Shown: positions 23,296 to 34,612 of the stretch, one piece after another
How the letters are laid out: every line of letters begins with the position of its first letter
How positions within the stretch are numbered: the first letter of the stretch is position 1
Assembly (NCBI GenBank): GCA_032622095.1
Contig: CP136067.1
Span: 130,341,990 to 130,405,989 of the forward strand
Length of the DNA: 64,000 bases
From: Siphonodentalium dalli
Lineage: Eukaryota; Mollusca; Scaphopoda; Gadilida; Siphonodentaliidae
Direction: 5' to 3'
Translations under genes and position numbers: made by a program
Notes under the pieces: generated by a model
Told to the model about the DNA's origin: nothing
The model's input: the letters and a program-made list of their open reading frames with translations, nothing else
Databases searched by the model: none

Positions 23296-24174
23296 GGGGA
23301 GGGGGGGTCGGCCATGCGGCGATCCCATATAAAAATGTACCTGGGTAAATCCACCCATGTTTTTTGGGCCGAAACCCAGGTAAAATCTATCTACCAAGAC
23401 ATCCACCAACCATCAAGACCCCACGAAACCTGGGTTTTTACCATGATTTACCCACCTGAAACTGGATAAAAACCCTGGTATTGATAAACCTGGGTGTAAT
23501 TACCCAGGTGACCACACCCAGGTATACCCTACCTGGGTGTTTCCCACCCAGCTGTACCCTGGTGTTTCCTACCTGGGTGTTTCCCCACCCAGGTGTACCA
23601 TGGTGTTATTCACCCAGGTTTACCCTGATGTTTCCTACCTGGGTGTTTCCCACCCAGGTTATCTTGGTGTTATTCACCCAGGTGTACCCTGGTGTTTCCT
23701 ACCTGGGTGTTTCCCACCCAGGTTACCTTGGTGTTATTCACCCAGGTGTACCCTGGTGTTTCCTACCTGGGTGTTCCCACCTAGGTGTACCTTGGTGTTA
23801 TTCACCCAGGTGTACCCTGATGTTTCCTACCTGGGTGTTCCCCACCCAGGTGTACCTTGATGTTTCCAACCCAGGTGTACCTTGGTGTTTTCTTACGCCG
23901 GTGTACCTTGGTGTTTTCTTACCCAGGTGGATTTCCCATTGAGATGCACCTGGGTTAGAAAACCCCAAGGTACACCCAGGTAAGGAAACACCAAGGTACA
24001 CCTGGGCAGGAAAACACCAATGTACACCTGGGTAAGAAAACACCAAGGTACACCTGGGTAAGAAAACACCAAGGTACAACTGGGTGGGAAACACCAAGGT
24101 ACACATGGGTAGGAAACACCAAGGAACACCTGGGTGAATAACACCAAGGTACACCTGGGTGGGGATACCAAAGT
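23296..24174 (+). repeat. Inverted CCTGGGTG minisatellite (unit 3)
   Basis: Same structure as the other two units. The initial G-run is interrupted by an A (GGGGAGGGGGGG), and single changes such as CACCCAGCTG near 23548 mark this copy. Confidence 0.9.
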
Positions 24175-25608
24175 GAAATGATGAGGATGGCAATGAAGTA
24201 GATTTTGATGGGATGCAGGGGTATTGTTATCAATGGAGTTGTTTTAGTATAATAGAACATTAAGGAAACTGATTGTGCAGCAATACAAGTTTATTCAAGG
24301 ACAACAAACTAACTAAAGATAAATACATGTATAGAAACACATGTAATATATAAATATATAAACTCATTAAACTGCATGGGTTAAAACTTACTGACAACAA
24401 GAGTTGGGTTAAAATTTTGATTAAAAAACACTTGCAAAGTCCCTCTTCATACATGTATATGGTATGTTAGGCAAGTTACATGTACATGTAGTTGCAATGT
24501 ATACCGGTACATGACATACCGGTGGACACAAAAATCATTATTTTAGTTCCAATGTCATTTACCAGAATACATGTACCTGTTGTACCTTGCAACTACATCT
24601 ACAGTGAGGTAGTTTTGTCTCATTTAAACTTTCTAAATGGGTTTCTCCCTTTGAATGACATAAACTAATGTGAGTATACACATGAGCTGTGGTGTGAAAT
24701 ACACACCAAAAAATTATTTCTTAGTCTGAGGACATGTTTCCTGTCATTATCTTACTGCTTACAAATATAGATTTGTAATAATGTGCTGTAATGCTCCAGA
24801 AATAGTCATATTTTGTCCTGGTTCATAAGAACATATTATTTCTTAGTGTTAGAAGGACATGTTGTCTGTTATTATTTGACTCATAAACCCCCAAATGTAC
24901 ATGTAAACAGAACATTTGGGAAAGAGACACACCATCTTTATCCTTTTTTATATCAGTACTCAGTAGCAATATTGATCAGATAGCAAAATATGCTATAAAT
25001 AGATTTCAGATGGTAGAGATTAAACAATCACATTAATTGCACCAACTCGAAACAGTTAACATACCCTGTAGAATACAGACTATGATCAAGGAGAGTGTCA
25101 CACACACCCCCACCCCGCTTTGGTATGCGATATTCAAGCCATTTTCAGGTGGTATGCTATATACATGTACATACCCAATGTTATCTGGTACTAGGATTTC
25201 ACACGGCAATATAACCGGCATTCACGATTCAGCAAAAAGGCTAGTATGCAGATATAATAGCAGAAAATTATACAAATTTTGAGTATTTTCCAGCTTAAAC
25301 AGACCCAAGTGATATATTTTTATCTAATTCAGTCTAATGGCTCTTGATATGTTGATGTTTTGGATACTATTTCAGCAAATGTGAGAAAAAGTGGCTTCAT
25401 TGGGGCATCAGCTTGTCTGAAAAATATATCAAGGTCCCCAAAATCCGATACTACATTTCAGAACAATCCAACCAGTGTCCCATGAAATGGTGGATAATAA
25501 ACTATCATACCAAATTTGATTCAGATTTGATCACACAAACTAAAATTATGATGCGGAAACCAGAAAGTAACACGATTCTAAGTCGAAAAAGGGCCATAAC
25601 TCTCGCAA
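24175..25608. other. AT-rich remainder of tandem unit 3
   Basis: Matches the corresponding parts of units 1 and 2. After the end of the unit the sequence runs on as GCAAAAATGGGCGGAGCACACCC rather than restarting with GCAAGAACCATGAC, which defines the right edge of the array. Confidence 0.6.
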
Positions 25609-25751
25609 AAATGGGCGGAGCACACCCATATTCGAACTTGACCTGTATTTTGGTCTGATAAACTTACATACCACATTTGGTTCAGATATGATCACACAAA
25701 CTGAAGTTATCATCCGGAAACCTACAATTTTCAAAGTTTAAATGTCTATTA
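25609..25751. repeat. Degenerate repeat of the end of the tandem unit
   Basis: AACTTACATACCACATTTGG, TTCAGATATGATCACACAAACTGA and ATCATCCGGAAACC mirror, with changes, the 130 bp just before (about 25490-25580). This looks like an older short tandem duplication that the tandem unit was built from. No gene. Confidence 0.6.
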
Positions 25752-26029
25752 GGCGACACCAATTTTTAAGTCTGGTTTACGAACATGTGGGCTGATGTGG
25801 GGAGAACAAAAGTAGATGCAGGAGGGAAAAAATAAAAATAAAAAAAAATGGCCCCCCAATTTATATCAAGTAAATCTTGAAATTTTACATAAATTTTACA
25901 AAAATTGTGAAAAAAAATTTTTCGAATGAAATTCTGAACCAAACAAGACATTTCTTGTCATGAAATACATGAAAATATGGATCTGCAAATGATCATAAGC
26001 AGAACCGGATGCGACAGCACATGAAAATC
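25752..26029 (+). mobile_element. MITE fragment, Harbinger-like ends
   Basis: It begins GGCGACACCAATTTTTAAG directly after TTA. It matches, in opposite orientation, the complete element at 32976-33330 over about 275 bp (GGAGGGAAAAAATAAAAATA, ATTTATATCAAGTAAATC, GAACCGGATGCGACAGCACATG). The copy stops at CATGAAAATCAG, exactly where the large foldback at 26030 begins, and its other end was not found. Confidence 0.75.
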
Positions 26030-26925
26030 AGATTCGATGGTCCCCATATAATTAGATTCCAACAAAAACATTTTTTTTAGAAAGGCTGCTTCAGTTATCA
26101 GAATCGATTAATTGCCCAAAAATAATGCTAACCACTGTCAACTACATGTATAGTATAAAATTGCCTGATACGTTATATTTATTAACATGCTGTTCGACGA
26201 AGTTTGACCTTATTATCAACACAAAGCCTCTTCATTTTAGAGTTATCCATCTTCATCCGCAATTTGGTCTGAGACCGTCGGCTCGTCAAATTTTTCTGGG
26301 CCACTATTAAGTATCGATGGTGATAAATATTAAAATTTCAAAAATCAATATCTAATAACTCTGAGCTTTGATACACGTAGGTGGGTCCCTCGACTTGATT
26401 AATATATTTTTACCCCCCCCCGATTCCATATATATGCAAATAGCAAATGAGGGGCACTTAATCGGATTATGCAACTTTAAAATGTATTTGAATTTAAAGA
26501 TGCATAATCCGATTAAGGGCCCCCTGAATTAATGCTCGCACATTACTATTTATTTGGACTTGGGGGTAAAAGATATTTGGTACGAGTCGAGGAACCCACC
26601 TATCAAAGCTCAGAGTTATTATATATCAATTTTTGAAATATACTATTTTTCACGATCAAGAATTAATAGTGGCCCACGGTCTCGGACCAAATTTCAGATG
26701 AAGATGGATAACTCTAAAATCAAGAGGCTTTCTGTTGATCATAAGGCCAAATTTTGTAGAACAACATGTTGATAAATAACATATGTCAGGCAATTGTATA
26801 CTTTAGTTGACAGTGGTTAGCATTATTTTAGGGCAATTAATCAATTCTGATACCGTAACTGAAGCAGCCTTTCTAAATACAAATGTATGATGTTGGAATC
26901 TGATTATATGGGTATCATCGAACCG
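26030..26925. repeat. Large foldback element, ~440-bp arms
   Basis: The left arm (about 26030-26481) and right arm (about 26493-26925) are complementary from GATTCGATGG / ATCATCGAACC outside, through GAAAGGCTGCTTCAG / CTGAAGCAGCCTTTC and ACCCACCTA-type sequence, to AATCGGATTATGCA / TGCATAATCCGATT at the centre. By eye the arms are about 80-85% alike with small gaps, so the palindrome is old. The Cs and Gs near 26406-26413 and 26560-26567 differ. It carries no recognisable protein. Confidence 0.88.
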
Positions 26926-27608
26926 GATTGAGTACCTTTAAAATGAACTGTATCCAGTATAAACATGTTAAACCTGATAATTAATTAGAGCATGCAGTCC
27001 CTGTTGACATGCGGTATCCGCTGGTAATCTTACCACAGTAATATGTGTTAACTGTGATAACCAAGTTAATTGTTTTTACCACAAAAATTCTGAATTCTAT
27101 CTAGACATTTTGAAACAACAAAAAAAAATTCTGGTGTGGTTACAATGTCAACTTTAAAACAAAATTCATATAAACATCGCATGAAAAATACAGCCTAACT
27201 GCAAATGTGAGGTGGACCACATTCTGCGGCAGTATAACTGACTGCGGTTGATCGCATGAACACGCCTGAATACTGCAGTAATACCCGGTGGTCAACCTTT
27301 ATAAGGCGAGTTGATTAATTAAAGCATAGCTGTAATTTTACATGTATGTTCTATAGACTTTGTTGGGAAAGAGAATATAGCTGTGCGACAATGGATGATA
27401 TTTCCCCACCTCAGCAGGTGTCGAGTACAAAAATATACCAAACATACCGGTAGTCTGTTAATCCTGATGAGCTAAGTTAGAAATTTTTCAATCGAAACCT
27501 CATAAAAAAAAATATAAATTCAGTTCTCAATTTTCTAACACTTCTAGGAAATTGTTCAAAAATATTGTTAAAAGATGCCCATTCGATTTGACACTGTAAA
27601 TATACCCT
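26926..27608. other. No gene; remnant of a mariner-like MITE
   Basis: AT-rich. At about 27276-27334 a 59-bp piece, CAGTAATAC..GTTGATTAATTAAAGCATAGCTGTA, resembles the two ends of the MITE at 29803-30019 with nearly all the interior missing. Nothing else recognised. Confidence 0.4.
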
Positions 27609-27737
27609 GTTCAAGTGTTCCTGCTAATGTGCTATGATGCGGTTGGGTCCTGCTTAATTGCTATGAATTGCACTACCCGCATCATAACAATTCAGCAGGA
27701 CCACCAGCATCATAGCATATTAGCAGGACCACTTGGC
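27609..27737. repeat. Foldback with repeated CCTGCTAAT motif
   Basis: GTTCAAGTGTTCCTGCTAAT at the left is complementary to ATTAGCAGGACCACTTGGCC at the right. Each arm holds two related units (GGTCCTGCTxAATTGCTATGATGCGGG-like), so the structure is an inverted pair of a short tandem. About 129 bp in total, non-coding. Confidence 0.8.
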
Positions 27738-28161
27738 CAGTGGTAAAATACTAAAATAGTTTGTTTTCCATACGGATATGTGTTTTCAAATAATCATGTA
27801 ATGATATCTAACATACATGTATATGATCCTATTTATAGGTTTTATTCATCACGGCCAGATAAACTTTGTATACAGACAGTTTTACCAAACTTAGAATTTT
27901 TATTAGGTGCTTTCATTGTAGCTGTAATTACTAGTATTAAAAGAGTGCTCAATAAAGTTTGTTTTATCATTTATGCTCATTTGGAATTTGGATGCTATTT
28001 AATTCTGTTTATCTATATAATTGGCTGCACTGCTAAATTTTGACTCATTTCAGTCATTTGATGTCAGTACATGTAGTTGTCCATCGAAATGGCGAACACA
28101 ACCAAAGACAAATTACAAGAGGAAAGACAACAAATAAATTTGATGTGCACTAAAACAGATA
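27738..28161. other. No gene seen
   Basis: AT-rich sequence with an open frame lacking any family resemblance. Confidence 0.4.
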
Positions 28162-28323
28162 CAGTACTGCCCTAAGAAATCGACCCCTTAACCACAGCAG
28201 AATTATGTGTAACTTTTCAGGATTTAGTCGGATATATGGCTTGTTGCCATTCATCGGAAAGCTCTCCCCGAGTTACCCGTAATTCTGCTGTGGTTAAGGA
28301 GTCGATTAATTAGAGCATTACTG
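28162..28323. mobile_element. Mariner-like MITE, internally deleted copy
   Basis: It begins CAGTACTGCCCTAAG after TA and ends GAGCATTACTG before TA. Inside, ATCGACCCCTTAACCACAGCAGAATTATG is inverted as AATTCTGCTGTGGTTAAGGAGTCGAT. The right half lacks about 50-55 bp of the arm present in the symmetric copy at 29803-30019. Confidence 0.8.
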
Positions 28324-29802
28324 TAGTTACAAATGTATGTCTAGCCTCTTGTGAAGTGTTTTGTCACTAATAAGATCTTTAATTCACATACACATGTACA
28401 TGTACTATATACCCGTTCAAGCGTTTACAAGTGTCTGTCATCGAGAAACTGACCAAAAGTTTTGGTAGTATATAATATAGGCTAGCACTGCACCTGGGCT
28501 ACATGTACATGTACTGTAAGTGATTATAATGTACTATTTTTATATTCTGCCGTGAAAGTGTTGCTGAATGAAATTTAAGTTTACCCCGATATTCTAAGTC
28601 CGCTCGACTAAGATGGGGTTTTTCTCGAAAACTGATATCTGAATATACATGTTGTCTTCCACTGGTTGGTATTCCCTCTAAATTGACTAATTTTAACTGA
28701 TTAGATTAGCCCTGGTATGGAAAAAAAACTGTTATAGCCCGATGAGCGGTTTACTGCCAACAGCGGTGATGATATGATGACCAGCGTTGTGCATGGCATA
28801 TGTTGATCCAGGTAAGAATGCTACCATACATTCCAAACATTCATTAAATATCTTATTAATAGTAACCCAAACTACACAAGAGACTAGTATAACTAAGATT
28901 GGGCTCGATTAATGATGTGACACTTTCAGTACTTCATTTACTAGTAGCCTGGTACTGGTGGGCCTGGCTACAGATACTTGTTTGGCGTGTTTGAGGCCTG
29001 TGGCACAAGGGCAGCAGAATCAATTAAAATTTCTCTTATTGTAGTGTAGTACATGTACATGAATAGTACCGGTAGTACAGCACACAAAGAGGTATATATA
29101 GTACCGGCACATGTACATGTATTCTCTCTGTTTTCACACATGTTTTTTTTCAATTTAACAACATGAGTCTTTTATGACACATACTAAAGTGAAAGTAGGC
29201 CTACATGTATATAATGTGCACACAGTATACCGGTACATGTACTGATATATTACATTGCAATACAGTCCGAGTACAATGATATAACAAAATTATGCATAGT
29301 AGAATAACAACCTTTTGTACAAACAGTCCTGACAATGATATACCGGGATATCATGGTGATAGTTCATACATTTGGAATTAGCGAATACCCGAGTTTGTGG
29401 TTAGACCGCTTCATGCGATGTTTATGTGATTTTTATTTTTAAGTCGGCATTGCATACGGTAGTCCTATAAACCACACCAGAGAATAGCAAATGTCGGTCA
29501 GTGACCAACTTCTTATGTTTATGCAATCGATACAATCAGGTTCTGCTTTTGATGTCCAGTTCGATATTTGTGGTGTGTTCTTGTGCAAAAATATAATTCT
29601 AACTAATGCGCCAAAAATCAGGTTTATAAATTTATCCATTCTTGAGCAAGAGCAACTCGTAAAACTTGTATGGTATAACATTCCAAACTGAGTATTTCTG
29701 CTATCGAACCATATGATAATAATGTTGAACCGGACATCGAAATCTGAACCGCATTTATGGATTGCAGCACGTGATGTTGAATAAACAGTTATAGAGGATA
29801 TA
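28324..29802. other. No gene seen
   Basis: AT-rich, with several ACATGTACATGT palindromes and ACCGGTA motifs. Overlapping frames on both strands near 29440-29690 show no recognisable domain. Confidence 0.4.
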
Positions 29803-30019
29803 CAGTAATGCTCTAATTAATCGACTCCTTAACTACAGCAGAATTATGGGTAACTTTTCAGGATTTAGTCGGAAATATGGGTTGATGCCATTCATCGGAA
29901 AGCTCTCGGTGAGAGCTTTCCGATGAATGGCAACAAGCCATATTTCGGACTAAATCCTGAAAAGTTACCCATAATTCTGCTGTAGATAAGGAGTCGATTA
30001 ATTAGCTCTAGAATTACTG
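29803..30019. mobile_element. Mariner-like MITE, full palindrome
   Basis: The ends CAGTAATGCTCTAATTAATC / GATTAATTAGCTCTAGAATTACTG are flanked by TA on both sides (29801-29802 and 30020-30021), as expected for Tc1/mariner-type insertions. The two ~105-bp arms are near-perfect inverses, meeting at GAAAGCTCTCGGTGAGAGCTTTC. No coding capacity. A shorter copy lies at 28162-28323 and a remnant near 27276. Confidence 0.88.
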
Positions 30020-30021
30020 TA

Positions 30022-31435
30022 ACATGGTTTATAATATACAAATGTATACTGTATGGGAAACATCAGAGGTTTACAAAGTAATAAAAACAGTTGATTTGTT
30101 CTTTATTCATGTGGTTATATACACATACATGTATTCTAAAAATAAATGTCCTTTACAACGTGGATCAATGAAATGCGGTTGTTGCATTTAAAATGCATTG
30201 AGGGTGCATTGTGTCACGCCACTTTGTAAATGCCTTAATGACAGCATTTAAATTAAATGCACTGCATTGGGAATAATCGCAGTCGTATTGAAATTACCGA
30301 TCATTGCGCCGAAAAAGTATACTAGTATGAACACCCAAATAACGATACGATAGTGTATAGTGTATTTTGCAATTTCAGTTTTAATTTTGTTTAATTTAAA
30401 TTTACATCTGAATAATTCGGTGTTATTTTCCCACTCCTGGTGTACATGTATATGTTCGGAATCGGACATTCATGGTGTAGTTTTCCATTCAAAATGGAAT
30501 AAACATAAATAAACACTGTTGACATTAATTGTTTTATAATCAGAATCTGAGAATCATGATTCTCATTTTGATTCTTGTAAAAAGTCTTGATACCCTGTAG
30601 AAAGTGAAACACTAACATTTTGATATTGCAAAACATCTGATGGATTTTAAGGCCTGCATCAAGACATTTGTTTGTGAATAAATCAAGGTAAATGTGTTAA
30701 AATATGAACGCATTTACAAATGCGTTGCTCCAAAATCGCAAAGTAGATTCGAACATGTGGTCGCTTTTCTAAGAAATTTGTGAGTGGTCTGTACATGTAC
30801 ATACATGTAAGTTACTTGACCAACTACACGAGGAGTCGAGGGACACAATCAATGAGGACGTTTGTACTAACAAATATTTTTTTACGCAAGGAACGAACAC
30901 AAGGCCAATTTCTTAATTTATATTATGAGCCAACAAGACAGATCGTAAATCGCTGTTATATGACAATATATGTGGCCATCATAATGGTCGACAGGCATGA
31001 CCCAACAAAAACCAATCTGTCAGGCCAATATAAAGAAGTCGCGACTTATTGCTGGTGGAACCTATTAAAGGCATCGTTCCATTTCGTTAATAACAACTTA
31101 CATGTAACATTCACCCCCACCTCTTTACTCTTGGGCTCCAAATAAACATGCATGCACCAGCTGCATGCACGTTTATTATTTTTCTTGGGAAATCCCCCCC
31201 CCTGCACAGTGCTTATTTGGGTCTGCACGTTTATTAATATTTTGAAGCTATGAAAATTTAAATCAGCACAAATTCAAGATTTCTATATGATTCAGATGTA
31301 AAAATGATCAACACGTCTACATTAGTTACTAGCTAAACAAGACATTTTGTCATATGTGTATACTTTACTGTGAAATTGCGTTTCTTCCGTTCTCCATGAA
31401 CGGATTCTCAAAATGTTTGGTTTTCCAAAAAACAA
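30022..31435. other. No gene; repeat pieces at the right
   Basis: AT-rich. Near 31130-31240, GGGCTCCAAATAAACATGCATG, TGCACGTTTATTAxT and TTTGGGTCTGCACG resemble, partly inverted, the sequence at 31955-32060, suggesting a dispersed repeat. Several long frames show no family resemblance. Confidence 0.4.
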
Positions 31436-31690
31436 GGATTCGAACTGTCTGAACTGAACTCCATGCGTTCGTTTAAATAGATGAATAAATAGTGGGAAAG
31501 ACATAAAATCCTAGTTCATAATGAATTTAAGTATATAAATATAAATAATAAACGGCGGATTCAACGTGGTCATGGGTTTTGACCGCGTTAAAAAAATCAG
31601 CAAACTCCGCATGAACCCCGAAGTTTGCTGATTTTTTCTCGCGGTCAAAACCCCATGACCGCATTGAAACCGCCGTTCATTTCTTATATG
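31436..31690. repeat. Dispersed repeat with terminal hairpin, copy 1
   Basis: It starts at TGTCTGAACTGAACTCCATG and contains GGGAAAGACA..AGTTCATAATGAATT and ATAAATAATAAAC. It ends with a hairpin whose 56-bp arms (31551-31606 and 31622-31677; AACGGCGGATTCAACG outward, ATCAGCAAACT inward) are about 90% complementary. A second copy in the same orientation is at 54935-55198. Confidence 0.85.
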
Positions 31691-32972
31691 AATAACACAA
31701 TTTAAGATTGGTGAATTATTTCTTTTGGTTAATTTAATAAACGTACAGGATCAAATAACGATCGTACAGGTGGGAATTTTACCTCGATTTTAATAATCGT
31801 ACATTCGGCACTCAAGAGTACATATTCAAGTATGTGGCAAACCAACAAAACACCACATGATACATACATGTACCTGTACTACATCTTGACTCGTATACTT
31901 GAACCTGCTATAAAAATTATTTGGTTAACCTGAAACCACAGCTGATGTTTTGCTCAGAGTCCCCCCTGCACTATTATTTGGGTATGTACTTTTATTAACT
32001 TTTAATGGAATTTCCCACCTGCACTATTATTTGGGCCTGCACTTTTATTTGGAGCCTGAGAGTAGTAAGTTGCATGGACATTTATTTTCACGAATTACCA
32101 TGCCAAGGCCAAAGAAAAAAGATTGTATGTTTCCGGTAACATAGCGAAACAATTAGGGTAGGTAGGTAGGGAATTTTTTTTATTTTATTTTATTTTAATA
32201 TTTTTTATCCAGCTGCAGAAATATTGAACTACCTCAACCAAAGTGACATAAAATGCCAACCCGTGCCATGGGGAAAGTATTACTTGATCAACACAGTGGA
32301 AATATACATTAAGATTGATAAAAAAATCAAACTTACTTCATGCTTACGTATGTTTTTTATTATTCACATACCACATTTTCATAAATTTGGCTATAAACTT
32401 GGTACAATATTGATGTCACTAACTTTTTATAAGAATTTTACCAATAATACCGCCATTATACCGTACATGTATTGTGACGATTACATCCCATTGTCTGGGG
32501 GTAGCCAGTACGCCCACCGAGCATGCCTGGTTTTTGGAAACAGTAGCTACATGTATACCCCTAATATATGCAGTGATAACCTCTTTACATGTATATATAC
32601 AGATACACACCCACCATGTCTGTTGATAGTGTTCCATAAGTCACAAACAAGACATAAAGCAGGCAGGAGATCCACTCTCAGGAAATTAAAATTGCGAAAA
32701 TTTTGACTTTTTCTCAAAATATCAATAAAAAGTTTAGGGTCGACAGGTTATTTTTAGGGTCGGTCGATGTACGGAAATATAGTATCTTTTTTCTCTGGCC
32801 TAAGGAACATTGCAACTGGTTTGAAGTAACATGACCGCGTTGAGTCAACACTGGAACTGCATTGATGGTAATTTTCAACATGGTCTCACTGAGTTTCTAT
32901 CAAATATAAATACTAGTATGGTTGAGGGAGACAATTATTTTGAGAATATGTGAACCTGTGTTAACATGAGCC
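31691..32972. other. No supported gene
   Basis: At about 31955-32060 a CTGCACTATTATTTGGGxxTGCACTTTTATT motif is repeated. From 32200 to 32706 a frame of 160 codons is open on the plus strand, but its Tyr/Ile/Cys-rich product matches no family I know and has no splice or promoter support. Confidence 0.4.
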
Positions 32973-32975
32973 TAA

Positions 32976-33330
32976 GGCGACACCATTTTTTAAGTCTGGT
33001 TTACGAACACCTCCTACAAAATTTAACTTTTTTTGTCCCAAAATATTTTACACGCGTACTGATTTTCATGTGCTGTCGCATCCGGTTCTGCTTATGATCA
33101 TTTACAGATTCATGTATTTCATGACAAGATATGTCTTGTTTGGTTTGAACAGAATTTCATTCAAAAACATTTTTTCACAATTTTTGTAAAATTTATGTAA
33201 AATTCCACGATTTACTTGATATAAATTGGGGAGACAATCTTTTTTATTTTTATTTTTTTCCCTCCTGCATCTACCGGTACTTTTTTTTTCCCCACATTAT
33301 CGTAAACCAGTCTTAAAAATTGGTGTCGCT
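32976..33330 (-). mobile_element. MITE with Harbinger-like ends, complete copy
   Basis: The terminal inverted repeats GGCGACACCATTTTTTAAG and its inverse CTTAAAAATTGGTGTCGCT end with TAA on both flanks (32973-32975 and 33331-33333). A 3-bp TWA duplication is typical of PIF/Harbinger elements. 355 bp, AT-rich, non-coding. The partial copy at 25752-26029 is in the opposite orientation. Confidence 0.8.
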
Positions 33331-33333
33331 TAA

Positions 33334-33636
33334 ATATCATCTGATGGAGTCAAAATCATTGAACCGTCACTTATGCATGCACATGTAGTCTTGATGTTGA
33401 GTCTGGCTTTCATCATTTTCATTAGTTTTACTGTTATCAACCAAAGGTTAAGGTGTTATGGAACAACTGTATGGCATCGTATACTGTTATTTTCCGAGTA
33501 AATATGGAGTCTCTAATTCTTTTATCAGTCACGCATCTACTCATCAAATAGTATAATCCTTAAATATTTGTAGTCCAGGTGATCTCGACTGCACAGTACA
33601 TGTATAAACATTCATCTGCAGTGTGTTTTAAATTTC
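33334..33636. other. No gene seen
   Basis: AT-rich spacer between the MITE and the repeat starting near 33637. Confidence 0.4.
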
Positions 33637-33832
33637 TTTGCCGTGTAACAACTGTTGTCCCAAGTTTCAATGCCTTGTCCTCCTGGTATGTAGGGATTAC
33701 CAATTTACCATTGCCGTGTTTTAATTTGCAATTTTGATGATGACGCTCACTTGTTGATAATTTTCTTTGTCGTGTAACAACTGTTGTACCAAGTTTCTAC
33801 GCCGCGTCCTCCTGGTATTTAGGGATTACTGG
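33637..33832 (+). repeat. Direct repeat, ~126-bp period, two copies
   Basis: TTTGCCGTGTAACAACTGTTG then CCTCCTGGTATGTAGGGATTAC at 33637-33700 recurs as TTTGTCGTGTAACAACTGTTG and CCTCCTGGTATTTAGGGATTAC at 33765-33830. Non-coding. Confidence 0.8.
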
Positions 33833-34025
33833 TGCCTTTAATAGTAATGCATCATTGCCGGTTAATGTACATTAGAGTGGAACTGAATTAACAATGTCAC
33901 ATTGACACAGTACTCAGTTAACTTGAGTTAAGACCAGTAAAACAGCAAAAGTAGTATTATTGTACAGCAGGCTTTATATCACTATCAGTACTTACTACAT
34001 GTACAGACCCCTTACTATCGTGGAT

Positions 34026-34612
34026 CAATCTGAATCTGAATGGTTACGCTGCAGATCCCAATTCTGGTAATTTCGCAGCGGGCGAGAGAGTCTCAGATCT
34101 TTTCCTTCAGCGCACTCTTGAAGGAATCCACAAGCTGTTGTTGTAGGATTAAGGATTCCTCCAGCTGATTCCAGTCGCATATAGTTCGAACAAATGTGGA
34201 ATTAGCAAATTGAGCTGACACGTATGGTATAGCCTCGTAACACTGACTGTTGTTCCTTATTAGGTGCCGAGGAAATTGGCTGGTGACGTAGCCTGTCAGA
34301 ACTTTGCTCTGCGATCTAAGACGCCTTGTTTCGGGTGTAAAGTATTGATTAGGGGGTATAGCCGGGACCAATCCGCCCACCACCTTACTCATGAATCCCA
34401 GCCGATTTATTTTCCGCCGTTTCTGCAATGTTGGTAAATCTATCTCGTAGAGGATCTTGGTCATATATCCATCTTCTTTGCTCTTATAGTCTCTTTTAAT
34501 GAAACGGGCTGCTCTACGCTGGATTCTTTCCAGCTTGTCGATGTGATTTTGTTGGTAGGGGTCCCAGATGGTGTCTGCGTAGTCCATGATCTTCAATTTC
34601 AAACTTCTCAAT
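34026..34612 (-). mobile_element. 5'-truncated LINE, reverse-transcriptase C-terminal piece
   Basis: The minus-strand frame (stop at 34093-34095) reads MDYADTIWDPYQQNHIDKLE, then RIQRRAARFI, a Leu-rich PTLQKRRKINRLGFMSKV segment and later IPYVSAQFANSTFVR. This is the post-palm region of CR1/Jockey-type LINE reverse transcriptases. The frame runs further upstream to 34737, but resemblance stops near 34610. The 3' end (low-coordinate side) carries an ATTCAGATTCAGATT tail at about 34030-34045, a typical LINE tail. No palm or endonuclease, so inactive. The frame is intact over about 170 codons, so it is rather young or a recently copied piece. Confidence 0.85.

Larger units (their letters stand above)
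13755..25608 (+). repeat. Three near-identical 3.95-kb tandem units
   Basis: Unit 1 is 13755-17708 (3954 bp), unit 2 is 17709-21657 (3949 bp) and unit 3 is 21658-25607/8 (~3950 bp). Each begins AAGAACCATGACACTTCGG and ends ..GGGCCATAACTCTCGC. By eye they differ at only a few dozen positions. Examples: a poly-G run of 16 in unit 1, 12 in unit 2, and 4+7 split by an A in unit 3; CTATAGTAAGG in unit 1 versus CTGTAGTAAGG in 2 and 3; TTCACTGTCC in 1 and 2 versus TTCAATGTCC in 3. Each unit holds a dead LINE fragment, an inverted minisatellite and about 1.4 kb of AT-rich DNA. Recent unequal crossing-over, or an assembly artefact, would explain it. Confidence 0.95.

Noticed and set aside
32224-32706. 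160-codon open frame
   Set aside because: No family resemblance, AT-driven composition and no splice or promoter support.
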